NCBI GenBank assembly: GCA_963775395.1
Contig: CAVZIX010000008.1
Coordinates: 1-64,000, forward strand
Reading direction: 5' to 3'
DNA length: 64,000 bases
Source of the DNA: JAIBJN01 sp963775395
Lineage (GTDB): Bacteria; Actinomycetota; Thermoleophilia; Gaiellales; Gaiellaceae
Position 1 is the stretch's first letter. Each line of letters opens with the position of its first letter. Of the stretch, positions 9,482 to 18,071 are shown in pieces. Under the pieces are notes generated by a model that did no database searches, was not told the origin of the DNA, and worked only from the letters and a program-made list of their open reading frames with translations. A program made the position numbers and the translations under genes.

Positions 9482-10576
9482 TTGACCGACTCCAATCGCG
9501 AACAGGCGCTCGACGCCGCGCTGAGCCAGATCGAGCGAGCCTACGGAAAGGGCTCGGTCATGAAGATGAGCGACCAGGCGCAGGTTTCCATCCCGTCCAT
9601 CTCCACGGGCGCGCTCTCGCTGGACGTCGCCCTCGGCATCGGCGGCCTGCCGCGCGGCCGGGTGGTCGAGGTCTTCGGTCCGGAGTCCTCGGGCAAGACG
9701 ACGCTCGTCTACCACGTCATCGCCGAGGCGCAGCGCCGGGGCGGGATCTGCGCCTTCATCGACGCCGAGCATGCGATGGACCCGGCCTATGCCAGGCGAA
9801 TCGGCGTCAACATCGACGACCTGCTCGTCTCGCAGCCGGACAACGGCGAGCAGGCGCTCGAGATCGCCGAGCTCCTGATCCGCAGCGGCGCGCTGGATGT
9901 CGTCGCGATCGACTCCGTCGCCGCCCTCACGCCTCGCGCTGAGATCGAGGGGGAGATGGGCGACAGCCACGTCGGCCTGCAGGCGCGCCTCATGAGCCAG
10001 GCGCTGCGCAAGCTGGCGGGCACGCTCAACCGCACGGGGACGGTCGCCCTCTTCACCAACCAGCTCCGCGAGAAGATCGGAGTCATGTTCGGCAGCCCGG
10101 AAACGACTCCCGGCGGCCGCGCGCTCAAGTTCTACTCGTCCGTGCGCCTCGACATGCGCCGCATCGAGACCCTCAAGGAGGGTGTCGAGGCGGTCGGGAA
10201 CCGCGTCCGCGTCAAGGTCGTGAAGAACAAGGTGGCGCCGCCGTTCAAGCAGGCCGAGTTCGACGTCATCTACGGCGAGGGCATCTCCTGGGAGGGCAGC
10301 GTCGTCGACGTCGGCCTCGAGCGGAAGATCGTCCAGAAGTCGGGCTCGTACTTCAGCTTCGGCGACGAGCGGCTCGGCCAGGGGCGCCAGAACGCGACGG
10401 CGTTCCTGCGGGAGCATCCCGACGTCACCGACGGAATCCTCCGCGCCGTGCAGGCCGAGCTCGGGCCCGACGCGGTCGTCTCGTCGCGCCTGCTGCCGGT
10501 GAGCGCGGACGCCAAGGCCGAGGCCGCCGAGGCCCGCGAGACGGCGAAAGCCGCAGCCGCCGCCGCGTCCGGATAG
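9482..10576 (+). CDS. recA: recombinase RecA
   Basis: 364-residue RecA. It forms ATP-dependent filaments on ssDNA for strand exchange and LexA cleavage. Start TTG 9482 was chosen: it follows GGGAGG at 9467-9472 by 9 bases and gives the usual N-terminus (…QALDAALSQIERAYGKGSVM). Walker A is GPESSGKTT (about residue 65); VVAIDSVAALTPRAEIEGEM gives Walker B and loop L1; and FTNQLREKIGVMFG leads into L2. The C-terminal tail is Ala/Glu-rich. An upstream extension of the open frame into thpR is not coding. No SOS box was recognised in front. recX follows after five bases. Confidence 0.96.
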   Translation: MTDSNREQALDAALSQIERAYGKGSVMKMSDQAQVSIPSISTGALSLDVALGIGGLPRGRVVEVFGPESSGKTTLVYHVIAEAQRRGGICAFIDAEHAMDPAYARRIGVNIDDLLVSQPDNGEQALEIAELLIRSGALDVVAIDSVAALTPRAEIEGEMGDSHVGLQARLMSQALRKLAGTLNRTGTVALFTNQLREKIGVMFGSPETTPGGRALKFYSSVRLDMRRIETLKEGVEAVGNRVRVKVVKNKVAPPFKQAEFDVIYGEGISWEGSVVDVGLERKIVQKSGSYFSFGDERLGQGRQNATAFLREHPDVTDGILRAVQAELGPDAVVSSRLLPVSADAKAEAAEARETAKAAAAAASG

Positions 10577-10581
10577 CCGCC

Positions 10582-11184
10582 GTGCACGGGCAGGGCCCGG
10601 TGCCGACCCTCACCGCCGTCCGTCGGAGCCGGCCGGGCCGGGTGGCGCTCGAGGTCGACGGGCGTCCCTGGCGCATCGTTCCTGACGACGTGGTCGTCCA
10701 CTGCGGGCTGCGGGCAGGCCTCGAGCTCGAGCGGCCGCTCCTCCGTGACCTCCGCCGGGAGCTGCGCCGCTGCGAGGCGCTCGCGGCCGCCGTCCGGACG
10801 GTGTCGCGCCGGGATGTCTCCGCCGGCCGCCTGCGCCAGCGCCTGGATGCGCGCGGGATCGCGCCCCAGGAAGCGGTAGCCGCGATCGAGACCCTTTCGG
10901 CCGCCGGTGTGGTCGACGACGAGCGACTGGCACGGTCCCGCGCCCGAGCCCTCGCCGAGCGGGGGTGGGGAGACGCGGCGGTTGAGGCGCGCCTCGAGCA
11001 GGAGGGCATCCGGCGAGAGGCCGTGACGGGCGCGCTGGACGAGCTTCCGGCCGAGCGCGAGCGCGCCGCCGAGCTCGCGGCCCGGACGCCCGACCGCGTC
11101 GCCCTCTGGCGCCTGCTCGCGCGTCGAGGCTTCGCGCCGGAGACAATCGAGGAAGTCGTGGGACCGCTGGACGAGCCCCTCTGA
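10582..11184 (+). CDS. recX: regulatory protein RecX
   Basis: 200-residue helical protein, GTG start, five bases after recA. RecX proteins bind RecA filaments and limit them. Typical repeats are visible: SRRDVSAGRLRQRLDARGI, VVDDERLARSRARALAERGW and EARLEQEGIRREAV, the three-helix RecX modules. Arg and Glu are abundant. It is cotranscribed with recA, the standard arrangement for the regulator. The N-terminal 60 residues are an extra beta-like region that is common in actinobacterial RecX. Confidence 0.88.
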   Translation: MHGQGPVPTLTAVRRSRPGRVALEVDGRPWRIVPDDVVVHCGLRAGLELERPLLRDLRRELRRCEALAAAVRTVSRRDVSAGRLRQRLDARGIAPQEAVAAIETLSAAGVVDDERLARSRARALAERGWGDAAVEARLEQEGIRREAVTGALDELPAERERAAELAARTPDRVALWRLLARRGFAPETIEEVVGPLDEPL

Positions 11185-11383
11185 CAGCGGTTACCATACC
11201 GACACTTTCACGCAGAAATTGCCTGCACACGGAACGGCTCTTTGGCCGAATCGGACACGATGAGAACCAGACCTACGAGCGATACAACGGCACGCAGAAC
11301 CCAGGTGGGAGGGAGACCTCGAGCGGAGTCCTAGTCCGCTGACGAGGCGTGCCTGCGGGCCGCCGATTCACCGAAACCGCCGT

Positions 11384-11407
11384 TCCTACGGGCTTGACCA
11401 CGTAGGA
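11384..11407 (+). promoter_or_regulatory. hairpin covering the rny ribosome-binding site
   Basis: TCCTACG (11384-11390) pairs perfectly with CGTAGGA (11401-11407), with a 10-base loop. The right arm includes most of the AGGAG ribosome site in front of ATG 11415, so the stem would hide it. This suggests translational control or autoregulation of RNase Y. The 230-base region from recX to rny holds no other gene; a further short stem (AGCGGA/TCCGCT) lies near 11318-11336. Confidence 0.5.
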
Positions 11408-11414
11408 GCGAGCA

Positions 11415-12953
11415 ATGGGAACTTCCATCGGCCTCCTGATCGTCGGGATCGCCCTCGGCGTGCTCGGCGGGGTCTTCGTCGGCGCCCGCCTCCTCGTCTC
11501 ACGGCGCGCATCGGACTCGGAAGCGGAGCGCAAGCGCCTCGACGCCGACGCCGAGCGGGCCGCTGCGGCGATCCGCCGCGAAGCTGAGGTGGAGGCGCGC
11601 GAGCACGCCCTCAAGCTGCGTGCCGACCTCGAGCAGGAGCTCAAGGACAGGCGCGCCGAGATCATCAAGATCGAGGAGCGCGCCGCCACGAAGGAGGGGG
11701 GCGTCGACCAGAAGCTCACCGAGCTCGACCGTCGGGAGCAGGGTCTGCTCGACCGCGAGACGCACCTGAAGCAGCTTCAGGAGGAAACCAAGACGGCGAA
11801 GGACGAGCAGCTGCGGGAGCTCGAGCGCATCTCCGGGCTCACGGTCGAGGAGGCGAAGCGCCACGTCCTCGAGCGCACGGAAGAGCTCGTCCGGCACGAC
11901 CTCGGGCGCATGGTCCGGCAGATGGAGGAGGAGGCTCGCACCGATGCCAAGCGGCGGGCCCGCAATCTCGTCGCCGATGCCCTCCAGCGCGTTGCGGCGA
12001 GCCACGCCGCGGAGACGACGGTCTCGCTTGTCGAGCTGCCCTCGGACGACATGAAGGGGAGGATCATCGGCCGCGAGGGCCGGAACATCCGCGCGCTCGA
12101 GAACCTCACGGGCGTCGACTTCATCATCGACGACACGCCGCAGGCCGTCGTGCTCTCGTCGTTCGACGGCGTACGCCGTGAAGTGGCGAAGCTGACGCTC
12201 GCGAAGCTCGTCGAGGACGGCCGCATCCACCCGTCCCGCATCGAGGAGATGTACTACCGCTCGAAGGCGGAGATCGAGGATCACATCCGCCAGGCCGGCG
12301 AGCAGGCGGTCTTCGAAGCCAACTGCGGCAAGATGGACGAGGAGCTCGTCAAGGTGCTCGGCCGCCTGCGCTACCGGACGAGCTACGGCCAGAACATCCT
12401 CAAGCACTCTCTGGAGTGCTCGCACCTCGCCGGGATCATGGCTTCCGAGCTCGGCGCCAGCGTCAAGACTGCAAAGCGCGCCGCGCTCCTTCACGACGTG
12501 GGGAAGGCGATGACGCATGAGGTCGAGGGCTCGCACGCCGCCATCTCCGCGCAGCTGGCCAAGCGCTACGGCGAGTCCCAGCATGTCGTGCACGCGATCG
12601 AGGCCCACCACTACGAGGTGCAGCCCCAGACGGTCGAGGCCGTCCTCGTCATCGCGGCCGACGCCATCTCGGCCTCGCGGCCGGGCGCACGCGGCGAGAG
12701 CCTCGAGCACTACATCAAGCGGCTCGAGACGCTCGAGAAGATCGCCTCCGACAAGAAGGGCGTCGAGCGCGTGTACGCGCTCCAGGCCGGCCGGGAGGTG
12801 CGCGTGATCGTCAAGCCGACCGAGATCGACGACGGCACCGCCGTCCTGCTCTCACACGAGATCGCCCGGGAGATCGAGGAGCAGCTCGAGTACCCCGGTC
12901 AGATCAAGGTCACGGTCATCCGCGAGAGCCGCGCCGTCGAGTTCGCGAAGTAG
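11415..12953 (+). CDS. rny: ribonuclease Y
   Basis: 512-residue membrane-anchored endoribonuclease that initiates mRNA decay. It has one N-terminal membrane helix (residues 3-25, IGLLIVGIALGVLGGVFVGA), a long Lys/Glu/Arg-rich coiled coil to about residue 195, a KH domain (KGRIIGREGRNIRALENLTG) and a metal-dependent HD domain with AALLHDVGKAM and the following ALAKRYGESQH… segment. Length is typical. ATG 11415 has AGGAG 5-9 bases upstream, partly buried in a hairpin. The stop codon lies in the loop of a long terminator stem. A 230-base gap separates it from recX, so it probably has its own promoter. Confidence 0.95.
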   Translation: MGTSIGLLIVGIALGVLGGVFVGARLLVSRRASDSEAERKRLDADAERAAAAIRREAEVEAREHALKLRADLEQELKDRRAEIIKIEERAATKEGGVDQKLTELDRREQGLLDRETHLKQLQEETKTAKDEQLRELERISGLTVEEAKRHVLERTEELVRHDLGRMVRQMEEEARTDAKRRARNLVADALQRVAASHAAETTVSLVELPSDDMKGRIIGREGRNIRALENLTGVDFIIDDTPQAVVLSSFDGVRREVAKLTLAKLVEDGRIHPSRIEEMYYRSKAEIEDHIRQAGEQAVFEANCGKMDEELVKVLGRLRYRTSYGQNILKHSLECSHLAGIMASELGASVKTAKRAALLHDVGKAMTHEVEGSHAAISAQLAKRYGESQHVVHAIEAHHYEVQPQTVEAVLVIAADAISASRPGARGESLEHYIKRLETLEKIASDKKGVERVYALQAGREVRVIVKPTEIDDGTAVLLSHEIAREIEEQLEYPGQIKVTVIRESRAVEFAK

Positions 12954-12969
12954 CTCGACGGCGCGGCTC
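12926..12969. terminator. bidirectional terminator with perfect 16-bp stem, overlapping the rny stop
   Basis: Bases 12926-12941 are the exact reverse complement of 12954-12969. The 12-base loop holds the rny stop TAG (12951-12953). It lies between the convergent rny (+) and nuclease (-) genes and could stop transcripts from both sides. Half of the stem is rny coding sequence. Confidence 0.75.
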
Positions 12970-12980
12970 CCGGCAGTTCC

Positions 12981-15641
12981 TCAGCCGCCCAGGGAGAAGC
13001 GCGCGACCTGCGGGTCGTGATCGCTTGCCTGGTCGGCGAACTCGGCGTTCACGTGCACAACGTCATAGGCCGTGAGCGTCCGGTACAGCTTGCGGCTCGC
13101 GAGGATGTGGTCGAGCACCTGCGAGTTGCCCTCGAACACGTACGTGTACCGCTCCGGTCGCCTGAGCGAGAAGACGAGGTTGTCGAGGACGCCTCCCTCG
13201 AGGATGGCGAGCGTCTCCGAGAACTCGAAGTCGTTCAGGTCTCCGAGCACGATCACGTTCGCGTTCGCATCGAGCGCGAGGATGTTGTCGACGAAGGTGT
13301 TCACGACCTGCGCCTGCTGGTGCCGCTGGATCTCCGTGACACGGTTCGGGGGCTGGAAGCGACCGAACAGCGGGTCGTCGCCGCCCTTCGAGTTGAAGTG
13401 GTTGGCGATCGCGAAGATCTTCCTGCCGCGCCAGAGGAACTCTCCTGCCAGCGGCTTACGGCTGTTGTTGAACGCGGGATTGGTCGGATCGACCCTGCCC
13501 GGGCTGAAGGTCAGCTGCGGGCCCGTCGAGCCGGCGACCACGCCGGTGGCGGCCGTCGAGGTTCCGCCCGGCCGGTCGACGAACGACAGGCCACGATCGG
13601 TGCGGAAGATGAAACCGACGCGGATGTTCCCGCCGGGCTCGCCGCCATCCTGGTCGTCGACGGGGTCGATCTGCCGGAAGTCGTAGAGCGGGCCGCCAGC
13701 CGCCTGGATGGCGGCGATCAGCGTCGTGAGCGTCAGACTCGCGTCCGTCACGGCGTCGTTCATCGGCCCGTTGTTGTCCTGGATCTCCTCCAGCGCGACG
13801 ATGTCGGGCGACTTGAGGTTGTTCACGATCAGCTCGGCGAGTCGGGCGAACTTGGCAGCGCCGTCGTTCGGATCGAGGTTCTCGACGTTGAACGTCGCCA
13901 CGGCGAGCTCGTTGGCGCCGGCGACCTTCGCGACCTCCCGCTCGAGGCCTCCGGAGACCGTGGTGAACGGCTCGGATACGTCGAGCTTGAAGTTCCCGAA
14001 GCTGTAGTCGACGATCCCGACGACCGGGGTCCTGAAGCGGTCGCTGACGTTGAGGAGAGGCAGCGGCATGAGCCGGTCGTCGAGGTGGATCCGCTCCGGG
14101 TTGAAGTCGTCGGCCCGGATGACGAGCCCGCCGCGGGTCGTCTGGATGCTGGCCCGCTCGCCCGAGTCGCCGACGACCGGGATCTCGCCGAAGTCGCTCG
14201 TCGGGCCGACGACGCGCGCCTTGTTCACCTGGACGCGCATCGACTCGAAGCTCTCGTAGAAATCGAGGCCGTCCTCGGCGGGGTCAAAGACGCCGCTCGT
14301 CTCCGCGCTGCCGGTCGAGTCGTTGTCGATCACCTCTCCCGGCGGGACTCGCCCGCCCTTGCCGATGACGCTCGGTCCGGGGAGGGTGTTTCCGCTCGAG
14401 AGGACCTCGACGGTCGGCGAGACGATCTCGGTCGTGCTCAGGTTGGTGCTGGCCGCGCCGCCCGGGCGAAACTCGGTCACGAGCCCGTCGACCTGGACGG
14501 AGTCGCCCACGGTGACGAGGCCGACAGCCGCTGTCCCGAAGACGAAGAGCGCCTCGGAGGTTGCGGGATTGCCGTCCGGGCTCGGATCCTCGAAGAAGAA
14601 GCCGTTCGAGACCTTGGCCGTGACGATCCCGGGCACGTCCGCGGCCGCGAAGCCGTCGACAGGGGACCGGTGAGCGGCTCCCTGGATCTCGTGGATGCGC
14701 TGGAACGGCGTGGCGAACGACCAGGAAAAGTTCGCCGCCATCGTGTCGGGCGGGTCGTCGGCGTCCTGGTCGGCGACCTGCCCGGCCAGGATCGTCGCCG
14801 TGCAGCCTTCGGCCGGCGAGAAGTCGACGTCGGGGTTGAGGGTGAAGGTCGTGGGCCCACCGCTGGCGGTCGCCGTGTGGGCGCCGCTGAGCGCGCAGGA
14901 AATCGTGAACCAGGAGCCGGCGACGTTCACCGGCTCGCTGAAGGTCACCGACAGGTCGGCAGAAGGCGAGACGCCGGTCGCGCCGGCCGTCGGCGAAGTG
15001 GCCGTCACCTGCGGGGCCGCGTCGGCAACGACGGTGGAGTGCGCGCCGAGCCCCGTGAAGTCGTCCGTCGCGAAGCCGTCCCACTGGACGGCGGGATCGA
15101 AAACGTCGTTCGGATCCGGATCGCCGGCCTCGATGGCCGCCTTGCGGCGCAGCGTGTTGTCCGCCGTGCTCGTGAGCCCGGTGCCCCATTCGGTGCCCGG
15201 GTCGAAGCCGCGCTGACCGATCGAGTCGATCACCGTCGCGCCTTTGAGGAGCACCACGGCGTCGTCGCCGTTGAACCAGCCCGAGCCCTGCGTCTGGTCC
15301 GCCTGAGCGATGATCACCGGCGAGGCCAGGGCCTGCGCGACGACGTAGACGTCGCCGGACGCGACCGTCCCGGTGAGCGGGATGGTCAGGCCGGCCGCCG
15401 GGCTCCCGTTGAAGAACATCTGGACGGAGTAGCCGTTCGCCGCGAGATTGATGGGCGCGCCGGTGCCGTTGAAGATCTCCAGCGCTTTGTTGTTGCTCGT
15501 GCCTTCGATGTACTCGGAGAAGAACAGCTCGGTAGGTGCTGCTCGCGCGCTTCCGAGTGAGAAGGCGAGCGGGACGATCAGGGCGATCGTCAGGAAGGCC
15601 GGAAGGAAACGCCTTCTCGGCGAAGTGCGACTCGTAGCCAT
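12981..15641 (-). CDS. secreted multidomain endonuclease/exonuclease/phosphatase-family nuclease
   Basis: 886 residues, exported. A signal peptide (residues 1-34, ending SARA-AP) precedes a lamin-tail-like domain (TELFFSEYIEGTSNNKALEI, about 36-180), an SbsA/Big_5-type Ig domain (about 207-310, TSPTAGATGVSPSADLSVTF), an OB-like region (about 320-560), and a DNase I-fold domain from about 575. The last carries the expected catalytic segments: TFNVENLDPND, DIVALEEIQDN, FAIANHFNSKGGDD, VIVLGDLNDFE and the terminal ASDHDPQV. The order matches ExeM/NucH-type extracellular nucleases, which degrade extracellular DNA for nutrients or matrix remodelling. It is a single gene, convergent with rny and divergent from miaB. 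ATG 15641 is used; no sorting signal was seen. Confidence 0.88.
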   Translation of the reverse strand: MATSRTSPRRRFLPAFLTIALIVPLAFSLGSARAAPTELFFSEYIEGTSNNKALEIFNGTGAPINLAANGYSVQMFFNGSPAAGLTIPLTGTVASGDVYVVAQALASPVIIAQADQTQGSGWFNGDDAVVLLKGATVIDSIGQRGFDPGTEWGTGLTSTADNTLRRKAAIEAGDPDPNDVFDPAVQWDGFATDDFTGLGAHSTVVADAAPQVTATSPTAGATGVSPSADLSVTFSEPVNVAGSWFTISCALSGAHTATASGGPTTFTLNPDVDFSPAEGCTATILAGQVADQDADDPPDTMAANFSWSFATPFQRIHEIQGAAHRSPVDGFAAADVPGIVTAKVSNGFFFEDPSPDGNPATSEALFVFGTAAVGLVTVGDSVQVDGLVTEFRPGGAASTNLSTTEIVSPTVEVLSSGNTLPGPSVIGKGGRVPPGEVIDNDSTGSAETSGVFDPAEDGLDFYESFESMRVQVNKARVVGPTSDFGEIPVVGDSGERASIQTTRGGLVIRADDFNPERIHLDDRLMPLPLLNVSDRFRTPVVGIVDYSFGNFKLDVSEPFTTVSGGLEREVAKVAGANELAVATFNVENLDPNDGAAKFARLAELIVNNLKSPDIVALEEIQDNNGPMNDAVTDASLTLTTLIAAIQAAGGPLYDFRQIDPVDDQDGGEPGGNIRVGFIFRTDRGLSFVDRPGGTSTAATGVVAGSTGPQLTFSPGRVDPTNPAFNNSRKPLAGEFLWRGRKIFAIANHFNSKGGDDPLFGRFQPPNRVTEIQRHQQAQVVNTFVDNILALDANANVIVLGDLNDFEFSETLAILEGGVLDNLVFSLRRPERYTYVFEGNSQVLDHILASRKLYRTLTAYDVVHVNAEFADQASDHDPQVARFSLGG

Positions 15642-15723
15642 TCGGAAAACCCCCAGGGTTGAGACGGACTGGGGCGATGGTAAACCCCGTGTCCGCTACG
15701 GACAAGACCATTTACGACCCCGG

Positions 15724-15729
15724 TACAGT
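15724..15729 (+). promoter_or_regulatory. -10 box TACAGT of miaB (leaderless)
   Basis: TACAGT ends 7 bases before ATG 15737. GGACA at 15700-15704 is a possible -35 at about 19-base spacing. No Shine-Dalgarno is seen, so a leaderless mRNA is likely. Confidence 0.6.
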
Positions 15730-15736
15730 TGGAGCG

Positions 15737-17059
15737 ATGAGGCGCTACCACGTCACCACGTTCGGGTGCCAGATGAACGCGCACGACTCCGAGCGAATCA
15801 AGGGAATGCTCGAGTCGCTCGGCCTCGGCGAGGCGGTCTCCGCCGAGGAGGCCGACGTCATCGTCTTCAACACGTGCACCGTCCGCGAGAAGCCCGACCA
15901 GCGCTTCGCAGCGCACCTCGCGCAGGCCACCGCACTCAAGAAAGCTGACCCCGACCGGGTCATCGCGGTAGGCGGGTGCTACGCGGAGGCGCAGCGCGAG
16001 CGGATCTTCGAGCTCTATCCCGACGTCGACGTCGCCTTCGGCCCCGGCTCGATCCCGCACCTGGCCGACTGGCTCGGCGCCGGCGGCATGGGCGTTTCGC
16101 GCGGACGCTTCGCCGAGTGGAACGAGTTCGCCGGCGACCTTCCTACGCACCGAGAGCGGCGGTTCCAGGCGTGGGTGCAGATCTCGATGGGCTGCAACTC
16201 CGTCTGCTCGTACTGCATCGTCCCGGCCGTCCGCGGTCGAGAGCAGAGCCGCAGGCCCGGCGACATCGTCGCCGAGGTCTCGCGCCTGGCGGCCGACGGG
16301 GTGCGGGAGGTGACGCTCCTGGGCCAGAACGTCAACTCCTGGGGCCGCGACCTCGTGCCCGAAGTCAGGACGGAGTTCGGCGAGCTCCTGCGGGCCGTGG
16401 ACGCCGTGTCCGGCATCGAGCGGATCCGCTTCACGAGCCCGCATCCGAAGGATTTCCGCGAGCCTGTCATCCGGGCCATGGCCGACTGCGCTGCGGTTTG
16501 CGAGCACACGCACCTGCCGCTCCAGTCCGGCTCCACCCGGGTGCTGAAGCGCATGCGGCGAACCTACGGGCGCGAGCGCTACCTCGAGCTCGTCGGCCGG
16601 ATGCGCGCAGGCGTGCCCGGCCTCGCGCTCACGACGGACCTCATCGTGGGGTTCCCGGGGGAGACGGAGGAGGACTTCCGCGAGACCCTCGAGGTCGTCG
16701 AGGAGGTGCGCTACGACGGAGCGTTCACGTTCGTCTTCAGCCCACGACGCGGGACGGAGGCCGCGACCATGACCGACCAGGTGCCGGACGAGGTCAAGCG
16801 CGACCGCATCGAGCGACTCATCGACGTCGTCCAGCGCATCGCGCGCGAGCGAAACGAAGAGCGCGTCGGCCGTGTCGAGGAGGTCCTGGTCGAAGGGCCG
16901 AGCCGGACCGATCCGGACGTCCTCCGCGGACGCACACGGCGCAACACGACCGTCAACTTCCACGGCACCGCATCGGCAGGCGATCTCGTCCCCGTGCGGA
17001 TCGAAGGGGCCACGTCGACGACGCTGCGAGGGATCGAGACGGCCCTCGCGGCGGCGTAG
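15737..17059 (+). CDS. miaB: tRNA-2-methylthio-N6-dimethylallyladenosine synthase MiaB
   Basis: 440-residue radical-SAM methylthiotransferase acting on i6A37 of tRNAs that read UNN codons. ATG 15737 gives the standard N-terminus RRYHVTTFGCQMNAHDSERI; the upstream ATG 15677-type extension is ignored. The UPF0004 domain has its three cluster Cys (Cys in FGCQMN, FNTCTVR, VGGCYA). The radical SAM motif is MGCNSVCSYCIVP. A TRAM domain closes the protein (EVLVEGPSR…, VNFHGTASAGDLVPVRIEG). miaA, which makes its substrate, follows 93 bases later. Confidence 0.94.
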   Translation: MRRYHVTTFGCQMNAHDSERIKGMLESLGLGEAVSAEEADVIVFNTCTVREKPDQRFAAHLAQATALKKADPDRVIAVGGCYAEAQRERIFELYPDVDVAFGPGSIPHLADWLGAGGMGVSRGRFAEWNEFAGDLPTHRERRFQAWVQISMGCNSVCSYCIVPAVRGREQSRRPGDIVAEVSRLAADGVREVTLLGQNVNSWGRDLVPEVRTEFGELLRAVDAVSGIERIRFTSPHPKDFREPVIRAMADCAAVCEHTHLPLQSGSTRVLKRMRRTYGRERYLELVGRMRAGVPGLALTTDLIVGFPGETEEDFRETLEVVEEVRYDGAFTFVFSPRRGTEAATMTDQVPDEVKRDRIERLIDVVQRIARERNEERVGRVEEVLVEGPSRTDPDVLRGRTRRNTTVNFHGTASAGDLVPVRIEGATSTTLRGIETALAAA

Positions 17060-17152
17060 TCACACTTCCGTCGCGATGCGCGACCCATGCGTGCGCCCGT
17101 GAGCGATACGCTCGAAGTGGGGGTCCCCCCGGGCTACCCGACCCTTTGAGCC

Positions 17153-18071
17153 ATGGCCGGTAAAGGCGGTTTCGTCCTGGCCATCTTCGGCCCGACGGCC
17201 TCCGGGAAGAGCGCCGTCGCCGAGGCTGTCGCCGAGCGGACGCCGGCCGAGGTCGTCTCCGCGGACGCCATGCAGGCCTACCGCGGCCTGCCGATCATCA
17301 CGAACCAGCCCGCGCGGCCGACCCGGCTCGTCGGGATCTGGCCCCTCGAACACGAAGGCTCAGTCGCCGAGTATGCGGACCTGGCGCACGCGGCGATCGA
17401 CGAGATCCTCGCCGAAGGGGCGCACACCGATCGTCGCAGGGGGCACCGGCCTGTACCTGCGCGCGGCGCTCGTCGAGCTCGGCGTTCCTCCGGCGCCGCC
17501 GCCGGGTGCGCGAGAGCGCTGGGAGAAGCTCTACGACGAGAGTGGGGCGGACGCTGCGCACGAGGCCCTGGCGGCCGCCGACCCCGAAGCGGCGGCCGCC
17601 GTGCACCCGAACGACCGCCGACGGGTGGTACGGGCACTCGAGCTCGCCGAAGCGGGCTCATCGCTTCGGCCGGCCGCCGACCGGCTCTGGACGGAGGAGA
17701 CGCGCCACCCGACGCTCGTGGTCGGGCTCGACGTGCCTCCCGAGGAGGTCGCGCGGCGGATCGCCGAGCGCACACGCACGATGTCCGAGCGTGGGGCCGC
17801 AGACGAGGCGCGCCGCGCCCTGGCGGGTCCGCTTTCGACCACCGCGCGCAAGGTGATCGGGCTCGAGGAGTTCGGGGCCCTTCCGACCGGCGAGGCGATC
17901 GAGGCAGTCGCCCGCCGGACGCGGCAGTACGCGGCCTACCAGCGCAAGTGGCTCCGCCGCATCCCCGGCGTTGTTAGCGTTCGGGCCGATCGTCCTCCGG
18001 ACGCGGTCGCCGATGAGATTCTCGAAGTGGCACGGGCTCGGCAACGACTACCTGCTCGTCGAGCGGGCTGA
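17153..18071 (+). pseudogene. miaA: tRNA dimethylallyltransferase MiaA, interrupted by one frameshift
   Basis: The N-terminal part (from ATG 17153) has the P-loop IFGPTASGKSAVAEA and the substrate motif VVSADAMQAYRGLPI. At the G run 17417-17420 the frame must shift: removing one G joins …DEILAEG to RTPIVAGGTGLYLRAAL, and the rest reads normally to TAG 18069-18071. The joined protein would be about 305 residues, the family's length. A single extra G in a homopolymer, in a normally conserved gene, looks more like a sequence error than decay. MiaA adds the prenyl group that MiaB (upstream) then modifies. Its 3' end overlaps dapF by 59 bases. Confidence 0.85.

Noticed and set aside
13017..15560. 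847-codon open frame on + opposite the secreted nuclease
   Set aside because: Arg/Asp/Val-rich shadow of a GC-rich gene; the minus-strand frame has a signal peptide and complete nuclease motifs.
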